A DNA stretch of 32,161 nt from a bacterium (lineage in GTDB: Bacteria > Desulfobacterota > S145-22), in NCBI GenBank assembly GCA_026986155.1, contig JALSPC010000071.1:1-32161 (forward strand), given 5' to 3'. Within the stretch, counting starts at the first letter, position 1. Every line of letters begins with the position of its first letter. Both the position numbers and the translations under genes were made by a program. The notes under the pieces are model-generated. The model was not told where the DNA came from. It saw nothing but the letters and a program-made list of their open reading frames with translations, and did no database searches. Shown here one piece after another: positions 15,045-22,547 of the stretch.

Positions 15045-16814
15045 TCACGGACTTGTGACGGTGATGGGCGTTTTGGCCAGCAGTTTGGCGCCGTAGCCCA
15101 TGATGTAGCGCACCTCGTAGGTGCCGGGTTTCTTGGGTGCCGTGAGCCTGGCCGGATTTCCCTGGTGGGCATACGCGATGCCGAGATAGCTGGTGGGTGT
15201 CTGGTCGGGCCTGGTGATGGTGATCAGGTCGTCCGGGTAACCCGGCCCTTGCCAGGACACCGTAAACGGCGACGCGGCGTTGACTGACGCCGGGGCCTGG
15301 AGGCCGGCGCTGACGGGTTTGACGGTGATGGGCGCTTTGGCCAGCAGTTTGGCGCCGTGTCCCAGGATGTAACGCACCTCGTAGGCGCCGGGATCGGCCG
15401 GAGCGCGCAGTCTGGCGGGGTTGCCGTCGCGGACATAGGCCATCCCGAGATATCCGTCTGGCGCCTGCTCCGCTCGGGCGATAGTAATCAGGTCGGCGGC
15501 CTCCTTCGGCCCCTGCCAGCGAACCTCGAATTTGCTCCCGGCGGAAACCGATTTCGGAGCCTCCACACCGGCCTCGGCGGCCTCGACGGTGATGGGCGCT
15601 TTGGCCAGCACTCTGGCGCCGTGTCCCAGGACGTAACGCACCTCGTAGGCGCCTGGATCGGACGGGGCGCGCAGACTGGCAGGATTACCGTCGTGAACAT
15701 AAGCGAAGCCTAAATAGCCGTCGGGCGCCTGGTCCGCTCGGGCGATGGTGACAAAATCGGTCGCGTAGGCCGGCCCCTGCCACTTGGCGGCAAACTTTGC
15801 CGCCACCTGGACACGGTCGGGAATCCAGACCTTTGCCTCAACCGGTGTCACCCGGATGTGCCGGCGGCCGATGACCCTGCCGGAATGCTCGTGAGTGTAG
15901 CGCAGCTCATAGTCTCCGGGCTCCCCGGGGGCGATCATGCGCACAGGGTTACCGGTTTTTGTATACGCGTAATCCACATATTGCATATCCTTTGATCCTT
16001 TTTTTGAGATGGCAATGTAGTCCCTCAGGCTGTTGGGTCCCTTCCATTTGACCTCAAAAGCTGCGCCGGCAGGCACGGCGTCCGGGGCGGTAAGTTCCGC
16101 CTTTCCCGGTGACTCCTTGATGACCGGGGGCGGCTGTTTCACTTTTTCGACGGTTTTCAACAGGGACGCGCGCAGGCTGCCGGCGTCGGACGCCGTCAGG
16201 AAAAGGCCGCCGGTCTTGTCCGCCAGGCATCGCAGCCTGGCCTGTTCAGTCTCGGTGAGGGCGAAACCTATCACGTGCACGGTAAAATCCACGCCCAGCA
16301 TGGCCAGTTTTTCCGCCAGCTTGCAGGGATCCGCGTTGCACGTCTCCAGGCCGTCGCTGACAAGCACGACGGTGGCCCGCTTTTTAGTATAACGCAGATT
16401 TTCGGCCGCCTGCTCGACCGCCGCGCTCAACGGGGTCTTGCCTTTTGGGTTCAATGCCTTGATTCTGGCTTTCAAGACCGCGGGATCGCACTTGCCTACC
16501 GGCACCAGCATTTCGATGTCCTTGCAGTCACCCTTGCGCCGATGGCCGTAAGCCATCAAGCCCACGTTCATACCGGCGGGAAGGCCGTCGATCAGGTCAC
16601 ACATGACGGACTTGGCGATCACGATCTTGGGGCTGCCATGCACCTGCCCCCACATGGAACCTGAGGCGTCCAGGACAAAAATCACCGATGCCGGGCGCTG
16701 TTGCAAGGCGGTTCTGGACATCGGTTTAACCTTGGCGGCGGGGACGTTTGCGTCAACCAGGAGGCTGCCTCCCAGCAAAAGAATAAGAAAAGAAACGACT
16801 AGCCTGACTTTCAT
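15045..16814 (-). CDS. Secreted von Willebrand factor A-domain protein with four tandem 88-aa repeats
   Basis: 589 aa. A signal peptide (MKVRLVVSFLILLLGGSLLV) is followed by a VWA domain (about 42-225) with an intact metal-ion site: VLDASGSMWGQ (Asp49, Ser51, Ser53), KGKTPLSAAVEQ (the Thr) and VLVSDGLETC. VWA domains with this MIDAS site bind partner proteins through Mg2+. Residues 237-589 are four repeats of 88-89 aa, each with a W(Q/K)GP near the start, a YLG.AY..-GNP.R core and an ending Y(E)(V/L)RY.(..)G. Ig-like folding is inferred. The gene is probably first in a pair with the unknown secreted protein. A GGAGGGAGG ribosome site supports ATG 16814. Confidence 0.85.
   Translation of the reverse strand: MKVRLVVSFLILLLGGSLLVDANVPAAKVKPMSRTALQQRPASVIFVLDASGSMWGQVHGSPKIVIAKSVMCDLIDGLPAGMNVGLMAYGHRRKGDCKDIEMLVPVGKCDPAVLKARIKALNPKGKTPLSAAVEQAAENLRYTKKRATVVLVSDGLETCNADPCKLAEKLAMLGVDFTVHVIGFALTETEQARLRCLADKTGGLFLTASDAGSLRASLLKTVEKVKQPPPVIKESPGKAELTAPDAVPAGAAFEVKWKGPNSLRDYIAISKKGSKDMQYVDYAYTKTGNPVRMIAPGEPGDYELRYTHEHSGRVIGRRHIRVTPVEAKVWIPDRVQVAAKFAAKWQGPAYATDFVTIARADQAPDGYLGFAYVHDGNPASLRAPSDPGAYEVRYVLGHGARVLAKAPITVEAAEAGVEAPKSVSAGSKFEVRWQGPKEAADLITIARAEQAPDGYLGMAYVRDGNPARLRAPADPGAYEVRYILGHGAKLLAKAPITVKPVSAGLQAPASVNAASPFTVSWQGPGYPDDLITITRPDQTPTSYLGIAYAHQGNPARLTAPKKPGTYEVRYIMGYGAKLLAKTPITVTSP
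15048..16106 (-). repeat. Four tandem ~264-bp coding repeats in the VWA protein
   Basis: Units, in coding order, are 16106-15843, 15842-15579, 15578-15315 and 15314-15048. Units 2 and 3 are the closest, sharing long identical DNA runs such as CTCGTAGGCGCC and GTGATGGGCGCTTTGGCCAG; unit 4 is close and unit 1 most diverged. The gradient implies stepwise duplication at the 3' end, with units 2-4 more recent. Confidence 0.85.
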
Positions 16815-17459
16815 GAGGACCTCCCTCCATCGCCGGGAAAGAATTACAGGTCTGATAGATAACTGCGCAGTGCGACGTTGAATAAATGAAGTTGCCGGCT
16901 ATTCTTATTTCCATATTGCATAATTATAAATTAAATGCAAGAGGGGATTTGATAGGAGGATTGTTGAATCACCAAACGCTGATAGTTTTGCGGATGAGGG
17001 CGGTGCGCATGGTCGTGAGAGGCAAGAATCCGGAAGAAATAGATCGCAAGAGTCTGCATCAATCTTCGGGCCATTTACCCGTGATTTGAAAAATACCGCT
17101 ATGGGAGAGGGGAAACCTTGAAAGCCAGGCTTATTCATGGATGCGCTCCGAAACTGAAGGTTTCCAAGCTGAGATGATTGTCGAAATTCACCAAGTAGAG
17201 AGACCCCCGGCAATTGTGTTTTCGCACTGTTCTTTTGATATTGGTAATGATTCGGGAGGTTGGCTGGGGGGGGATACTTGAGTGCTGGGGCGTGTATTGA
17301 AAGCTTCAGAATCGTTTACACAGGGCCTCGCAGCAGAATCAAGTCCTTGTAAGGAAATGGAGAAAGGGCACATATTCTGAGAGACACGCAGGTGGGCCAA
17401 AAAGGAGAAAGCCTTGATTATTTTTGAGGGCGAATCGAGGATACGCTCTAAATAACTGC

Positions 17460-17725
17460 ATCTTCCTCGGGAAAGCGGCCAGTGATTCCACGGCAGCTCG
17501 GCATGGAAAGGCCGCTGTTGATTCCGGCAGACCTACGCACATTTCGCGGGCCAGCCGGATGTTCTCGTCCATGATGGCCCGCCCGTATGGGCGACGATCC
17601 CCGTGGCCTCAATGTGGGAACTGATGTATATGCTGCCTGGGAAGACGGTTGCTCCGGAAAATGTCTTTTTCACCCTGAAATTTTTATTTGCCACTGCGTC
17701 ACAAATTAAGGTTTTTCTGGGCAGA
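17460..17725 (-). pseudogene. Remnant of a second PanE-like reductase gene with internal deletion
   Basis: Two adjacent frames on the minus strand match the intact PanE-like protein at 12001-12942. Codons in 17583-17725 give PGSIYISSHIEATGIVAHTG against PGCTYISSHIEAPGVVAQTG. Codons in 17460-17573 give MDENIRLAREMCVGLPESTA against MNEIVRLTREMGISPPESTA. At DNA level GGCCGCTGTTGATTCCGGC is shared exactly. The piece between is missing: relative to the intact copy 229 bp are lost at a GGCC microhomology (intact copy 12268-12271 and 12497-12500), which also shifts the frame. The start, the cofactor domain and the C-terminus are absent or unrecognisable, so it is non-functional. Confidence 0.88.
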
Positions 17726-17960
17726 TTGAATGAAACTTGCGAGAAATGAAAGAAGCTGGAGTTTGTTTTGTTCAATGCGCATGAGCTTTTCAAGGGAAAG
17801 TTGAGAAATTTTTACCGAAAATTATCAGCCTTTATTAATCTTCATATTCTTATCCATTGTTTCTATTGCAGCCATTCATCAATTCCTTTTCATGTTTCCA
17901 GAAGATTTGTGATATCGTTTAAGGCCTTTTCTGATTACTTGAACGCCTGTCCACATTCTC

Positions 17961-17990
17961 TTGAAGTTTTGGAACAAACCATGTTATATT
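17961..17990 (+). promoter_or_regulatory. Candidate promoter of the DUF5684-type gene
   Basis: TTGAAG (17961-17966), 18-bp spacer, TATATT (17985-17990), giving a leader of about 90 nt before ATG 18088. The -10 matches 5 of 6 and the -35 4 of 6. Confidence 0.4.
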
Positions 17991-18087
17991 ATTTTAGTCA
18001 GATAGGGGATGGCGTCTGGAGTGGCAGTGAAGAGGGGACGCCAAGGTGAATGCGCGTTTGCAATCTTTTTTAGGAGAGGAGGAATTT

Positions 18088-18432
18088 ATGCACGGGGGAG
18101 GATCGAGTGGTATCATTTTGATAATTGACCTTGTTATAGCGGTCATTATGATTGTTTCTGTCTGGAAAATTTTCGATAAGGCAGGAGAGCCCGGTTGGGC
18201 CGCTATCATCCCGATTTACAACCTTTACGTAATGCTGAAGGTGGCGGGCAAACCTGGATGGTGGTTGATTCTGTTTTTCATTCCCCTTGTCAACTTCATC
18301 ATCTTCATCATCACGGACCTGGCGCTTGCGGAGAAGTTTGGGAAGGGGGTCGGTTTTGCCATTGGGATGATTTTGCTGCCGATCATTTTCTTTCCCATCC
18401 TCGCGTTCGGCGACGCCCGCTACGCCGGGTAA
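18088..18432 (+). CDS. Small membrane protein, DUF5684 (signal-peptidase-I-like) family
   Basis: 114 aa from ATG 18088, which follows GAGAGGAGGAATTT; the track start 18046 is rejected because it precedes that ribosome site. There are three to four hydrophobic segments: IILIIDLVIAVIMIVSVWKI, then KAGEPGWAAIIPIYNLYVML, then GWWLILFFIPLVNFIIFIIT, then GFAIGMILLPIIFFPILAFG. The G(E/K)PGW(A/W) and IPIYN motifs are typical of DUF5684 proteins, whose role is not established. No catalytic Ser/Lys pair of a true signal peptidase is seen. It is monocistronic, with a terminator directly after it. Confidence 0.8.
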   Translation: MHGGGSSGIILIIDLVIAVIMIVSVWKIFDKAGEPGWAAIIPIYNLYVMLKVAGKPGWWLILFFIPLVNFIIFIITDLALAEKFGKGVGFAIGMILLPIIFFPILAFGDARYAG

Positions 18433-18436
18433 CATG

Positions 18437-18467
18437 AAGGGCCGGGGCTTGACCGCCCGGCCCTTTC
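18437..18467 (+). terminator. Hairpin terminator after the DUF5684-type gene
   Basis: A 10-bp perfect stem AAGGGCCGGG/CCCGGCCCTT (18437-18446 and 18456-18465) with a 9-nt loop, followed by only a short T run. It lies between two convergent genes and may stop transcription from either side. Confidence 0.55.
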
Positions 18468-18491
18468 CATTCTTGTCTGGGTGATTTTTTC

Positions 18492-19637
18492 TTACCGCAG
18501 AAGTTTCTCAAGAAGCGCTTTGATCTTATGTGTAAGAAATTTTTTGTTTGTCCGGGGATCATACACAAGACAGCCGGATTCCTTGGAAAAGATGACGTTC
18601 CATCTGTAGCGCCCAAGTGAGATGACGGTATCGAGCACGTCACCCGGCGGACCCTTGTATACGTCTTTGAAGACGCAGACAAAATCACCGGCCTGGAGGG
18701 TGTCGCCGCTCGAGAAATCTCTTTCGGTCCCGATTTTAAGAGAATCAGGAAGGAGACGATCGTGATCCTTTCGAGGCGTGAAAGGCACCCCCGTGCGCCT
18801 GAAGACGAGCTGGAAGATTTGGCGCCCCGCGGCGCGCCACTTTTGTTCGTATTTGGTGGGGAACGGAAGGGCACCGTCGTCCGTTTGTTTGAGGAGGATG
18901 AAAAAGGGGGTTCCTAGGAAGTGCCGCCGCGTGTCCTCGGCGTAGTCCCGGTGGTCCGTGGTGAACCGGACCTCCCCGCCTTGTTTCAGGGCGCGGGCGA
19001 AGTCGCCCAGGGTTTCCGGTTGAATGAGACGGCGCTTTAGGTAGCGTTTTTTCTCCCAGGGATCCGGGAAGTTGATGAAAATGATATCGAGGCTTCCATC
19101 TGGAATGAAATAATGGAGGATATGAAGGGCGTTGTTGCGGATGAAGTAGATGTTGTCCAGGTGGGCCCTGGCGGTTTTTCGAAGGGCTTTCCTGAGGGTA
19201 AAACCGTTGATCTCCGCCCCGATGTGGAGGGTTCCGGGGGTCCGGAAGGCGTGATCGCAGAGAAATCCACCGTTGCCGCACCCGATTTCAAAGATTTTAG
19301 GGATGTCCGTCCGCCAATCGAAGGAATGGAGTTTTTCCTCGTTCAAGAGATAATCGGTTCCCAGGTCAGGTTTGAGCCGCCAGCCCAGGTTGCTTTTCAA
19401 GACACGAACCCTCAGCTCCCGCGCGACCTTTAGGAGGATCTCCTTGTGCTGGGTCAGGATGAGGTCGATGGGAGTCGTAAGGAGGGAAAGCCGGCATAGC
19501 GCGTCGTCAATGAATTTTATCTTGACGTAGTAAGGGCGTTCCGGGGTATGGACGTGGATGAGTTCCACGGGATCCCGGTCGTGTTTCCAACGCTCGGCGG
19601 GGAGGTTCTCGGGCGGGGTTATATACAAATGAGGCAT
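18492..19637 (-). CDS. trmB: tRNA (guanine-N7-)-methyltransferase, long form
   Basis: 381 aa from ATG 19637 (MPHLYITPPENLPAER). The 812-aa track ORF starting at 20930 is a read-through antisense to kup and is rejected. The catalytic core (about 125-300) has the SAM site IFEIGCGNGGFLCDHAF, AEINGFTLRKALRKTA, and the TrmB motif IIFINFPDPWEKKRYLKRRL followed by RFTTDH. TrmB makes m7G46 in tRNA. Usual length is 210-240 aa; here about 120 extra residues lie N-terminal and about 80 C-terminal, a layout I recall from epsilonproteobacterial TrmB. The upstream neighbour kup is divergent. Confidence 0.85.
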   Translation of the reverse strand: MPHLYITPPENLPAERWKHDRDPVELIHVHTPERPYYVKIKFIDDALCRLSLLTTPIDLILTQHKEILLKVARELRVRVLKSNLGWRLKPDLGTDYLLNEEKLHSFDWRTDIPKIFEIGCGNGGFLCDHAFRTPGTLHIGAEINGFTLRKALRKTARAHLDNIYFIRNNALHILHYFIPDGSLDIIFINFPDPWEKKRYLKRRLIQPETLGDFARALKQGGEVRFTTDHRDYAEDTRRHFLGTPFFILLKQTDDGALPFPTKYEQKWRAAGRQIFQLVFRRTGVPFTPRKDHDRLLPDSLKIGTERDFSSGDTLQAGDFVCVFKDVYKGPPGDVLDTVISLGRYRWNVIFSKESGCLVYDPRTNKKFLTHKIKALLEKLLR

Positions 19638-19793
19638 AACAAATAATTTCTCCGTGTGGATTGGGCCGTATTTTTCCAGAAAGAGGATACGTTTGGCAAG
19701 GGCCGCTTTACGAGAAAGGGGGATTTTGTTAAGAAGGCGCAAAGGAATATTAGAAAAGCATTCATTGAGACGACTCAAGAAAGGCGGACGGGA

Positions 19794-21725
19794 ATGATCA
19801 AGAAACTGAACAAGAGGGAAACCCGGAAGGGGATAGAGACGTCGAGCCCTTCTAATGAAATGGATAGAAAACACCTCATGGCACTGTCCGTGGCCGCCTT
19901 GGGGGTTGTTTTTGGGGATATCGGGACCAGCCCCCTCTACGCGATTCGGGAGTGTTTCTACGGGGATTTCGGGATTGTCGTGACTCCAGCCAACGTGCTG
20001 GGGGTGCTGTCGCTCATCTTTTGGTCGCTTATCCTTGTGGTTTCGGTGAAATATCTCACCTTCATCCTGCGGGCGGACAACCACGGGGAGGGCGGGATCA
20101 TCGCCCTCACCTCCCTGATTCGCCCGAGGGGCTTGATGAAGATGGAGGGTAAGTGGATTCTTGTGGCGGTGGGGGTTTTCGGGGCGTGTCTCCTCTACGG
20201 GGACGGCATGATCACACCGGCCATCTCCGTGATGAGCGCTATCGAGGGAATGGGGGTTATCACGCACCGGCTCGATCCCTATATCCTTCCCGTGACGGTT
20301 GCCATCCTGGCGGGCCTTTTCATGCTTCAACCGCGCGGGACGGGGAGCGTTGGGGCCCTTTTCGGGCCGGTGATTTTCGTCTGGTTCTGCACGCTGGGAA
20401 CGTTGGGGGCGGTCCAGGTGTTCAAAAATCCAGCTATCTTCCACGCCCTGTTGCCCTGGCACGGGATCGATTTTCTTCTGAGGAACCACGTGCACGGCTT
20501 TCTCGTCCTGGGGGCTGTGTTTCTCGTGGTCACGGGGGCAGAGGCCCTCTACGCGGACATGGGGCATTTCGGGAAACGGCCCATCCGCCTCGTCTGGGTG
20601 GCGCTCGTTCTTCCCGCCCTCCTGCTCAACTACTTCGGACAGGGGGCGGTGTTGCTGGTGAATCCCCAGGCGGCTAAAGATCCTTTCTACGCTATTGTTC
20701 CGGCCTGGGGGATGATCCCCATGGTCTTTCTTGCCACCGCGGCGACGATCATCGCCTCCCAGGCAGTCATCTCCGGTGCCTTTTCCCTCACGCGTCAGGC
20801 GGTGCAGTTGGGTTACCTCCCCCGAATCAAGATCGTCCATACTTCCGCCAGGCAGATCGGGCAGATCTACGTGCCCCTCGTGAACTGGGTGTTGATGATA
20901 TCCACCATCAGCCTTGCGCTGGGATTCCATTCCTCCAGCAAGCTGGCGGCGGCCTACGGCGTGGCGGTAACCTCCACCATGCTGATCTCCACGATCCTAT
21001 TCTTTGTCGTGGCAAAGGAGAAGTGGAAGTGGTCGCCAATCTGGATGGCCATTTTCCTCGGCTTTTTTCTTGTAATCGATATCTCATTCTTTGCGGCGAA
21101 CATCAGCAAGATCTTTCACGGTGCCTGGTTCCCCCTGGTTATCGGGGGGATCGTCTTCGTGGTCATGATCACGTGGAAGCAGGGACGGGAAATGCTCTGG
21201 GCGCGCTTGCGGCGGCGCACCATGACCCTAAATAAATTTCTTGAATCTATTAAGTTGGATCCACCTGTCCGCGTGGACGGCCAGGCGGTCTTTCTGACAG
21301 GAAACCCAGATGTCGTGCCGGTGGCATTGCTACATAATCTCAAGCATAACAAAGTCATGCACACGCAGATCGCCTTCCTCAATTTCCGGACCCGGGAGAT
21401 CCCGAGGGTGCCGAATGATGAAAAGGTCGAGGTGACCAAGTTGGGCAGCGGGTTCTACAAAATCATTGCCTACTATGGGTTCATGGAGAACCCCCGGATC
21501 GAACATATCTTCTCCCTGGCGCGGGGGAAAGGGCTCGATTTTGATCCAGATAGGATCAGTTATTTCCTTGGGCGTGAGAAGTTGAGCATCAGCCGGAGGC
21601 CTGGAATGCGGCGTTGGCGCATCAAGCTCTTTTCCTTCATGTCACGGAACGCCATGGAGGCCTCGGATTTCTTCCAGATTCCCGGGTCGAAGATCATCGA
21701 ACTGGGAGTGACGCTGGAACTTTGA
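19794..21725 (+). CDS. kup: Kup-type potassium uptake permease
   Basis: 643 aa from ATG 19794, chosen because Kup proteins are about 620-640 aa and an AAGGCGG-like site lies upstream. The track start 19656 would add 46 atypical residues; ATG 19860 is another option. Signatures are VFGDIGTSPLYAIRECF near the N-terminus, DNHGEGGIIALTSLI, LYGDGMITPAISVMSAIEG and GAEALYADMGHFGKRPI. About twelve membrane helices are followed by a cytosolic tail of roughly 150 residues. Kup imports K+ with H+ and is typically active at low pH or in osmotic stress. The broken FHA gene begins 25 bp after it. Confidence 0.93.
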   Translation: MIKKLNKRETRKGIETSSPSNEMDRKHLMALSVAALGVVFGDIGTSPLYAIRECFYGDFGIVVTPANVLGVLSLIFWSLILVVSVKYLTFILRADNHGEGGIIALTSLIRPRGLMKMEGKWILVAVGVFGACLLYGDGMITPAISVMSAIEGMGVITHRLDPYILPVTVAILAGLFMLQPRGTGSVGALFGPVIFVWFCTLGTLGAVQVFKNPAIFHALLPWHGIDFLLRNHVHGFLVLGAVFLVVTGAEALYADMGHFGKRPIRLVWVALVLPALLLNYFGQGAVLLVNPQAAKDPFYAIVPAWGMIPMVFLATAATIIASQAVISGAFSLTRQAVQLGYLPRIKIVHTSARQIGQIYVPLVNWVLMISTISLALGFHSSSKLAAAYGVAVTSTMLISTILFFVVAKEKWKWSPIWMAIFLGFFLVIDISFFAANISKIFHGAWFPLVIGGIVFVVMITWKQGREMLWARLRRRTMTLNKFLESIKLDPPVRVDGQAVFLTGNPDVVPVALLHNLKHNKVMHTQIAFLNFRTREIPRVPNDEKVEVTKLGSGFYKIIAYYGFMENPRIEHIFSLARGKGLDFDPDRISYFLGREKLSISRRPGMRRWRIKLFSFMSRNAMEASDFFQIPGSKIIELGVTLEL

Positions 21726-21750
21726 GGCAAGGCAGGGTTTGGAGGGGATG

Positions 21751-22517
21751 ATGGGCAGGATAAACCTGGTCATGGATGGCCGGCCCGTGCTGTCCTTTAG
21801 GATTGGGACATCCCTCACGATGGGCCGGGGCCTGGACAATGACTTGCGGATCAACGACCCAAGGGTATCCCGGCATCACTGTGTCGTCGAGAATGGGCGC
21901 CTGGGATTTGTCATTAGAGATTTGGATAGCAGCAACGGCACATTTGTGAATGGGAGACGCATAACAAAAACATCGCTTTTTGATGGTGATAAGATTCTCC
22001 TGGGCGATACAACACTCGCTTTTGAACAGGAAGACGAAGCGGTTCAGAGTGATGCGGCCGAACGGGGGGGAGATGCCGAAAAAAAGTTCTATCGATTGAA
22101 TGGCGTGGGAAGCTTTTCCCGGGAAGGTGTTTACCCGGATTCCCTGCGCGCAACCTTCAACCGATTGACAACCCTCTTCGAGATAGGCAACATCGTCAAC
22201 ACCTATCGTGACCCCGACGCGCTGGTCCAGGTGGTCCGGCGGCAGAATGTTAGCATCATAGACGCGGATAGGTATTATCTTCTCCTCAAAAACAGGGAAT
22301 CGGATACCTTGGATGTCGCGGCGGTTCATCCCGAGCAGGCTGGTGAGAATGGAGGTATGACGGAAATCTCCAGAAATCGGCTATGAGATTCTATCCAATG
22401 TCGAGTGGGGGGAAGATCGCCCGGAACACGGGAGCTCAGTTCGATCCGGCGGTCGTGGAGGCCATGAGGGTCTGGGGGAAGGACAGTGACGGCTGGGGAA
22501 GGGATGAAATCAGTTGA
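21751..22517 (+). pseudogene. Decayed FHA-GAF-(HD-GYP) signalling gene
   Basis: From ATG 21751 (GGAGGGG upstream) a forkhead-associated domain is intact (about 1-95: MGRGLDNDLRINDPRVSRHH; DLDSSNGTFVNGRRI). The beginning of a GAF domain follows (TTLFEIGNIVNTYRDPDALV; ADRYYLLLKNRESDTLDVAA). The frame stops at 22384-22386, but GAF-like sequence continues in another frame (YEILSNVEWGED). After the six-G run at 22407-22412, a third frame ends KIARNTGAQFDPAVVEAM..EIS, stop 22515, resembling the C-terminal end of HD-GYP phosphodiesterases. The bulk of GAF and HD-GYP (at least several hundred residues) is absent. I infer a large internal deletion plus small frameshifts. The track ORF (to 22386) might still make an FHA-only protein. 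Confidence 0.65.
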
Positions 22518-22547
22518 ATTTTCTAGGAATTTACGTTTTACTTATCT

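Larger units (their letters stand above)
16815..18087. other. 1.27-kb gene-poor, AT-richer region with decayed DNA
   Basis: No convincing intact gene was found. The track ORFs here (16886, 16905, 17188, 17768 and others) lack ribosome sites and recognisable motifs. The only recognisable content is the PanE-like remnant at 17460-17725 and the promoter at 17961. Base composition is visibly lower in GC than the flanks, especially 17680-18000, as expected for old or transferred non-coding DNA. Confidence 0.6.

Noticed and set aside
15048-16106. CRISPR-like or satellite array
   Set aside because: The repeats are about 264 bp, contiguous, in frame and coding within the VWA protein.
16886-17400. 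Small ORFs 16886-17089, 16905-17213 and 17188-17400 as genes
   Set aside because: No ribosome sites or recognisable motifs, mutually overlapping frames, and low-GC decayed surroundings.
19638-20930. N-terminal half of the 812-aa minus-strand ORF 18492-20930
   Set aside because: It is antisense to the kup coding sequence, has His/Gly/Arg-rich low-complexity composition, and the TrmB-like gene has a natural start at 19637.
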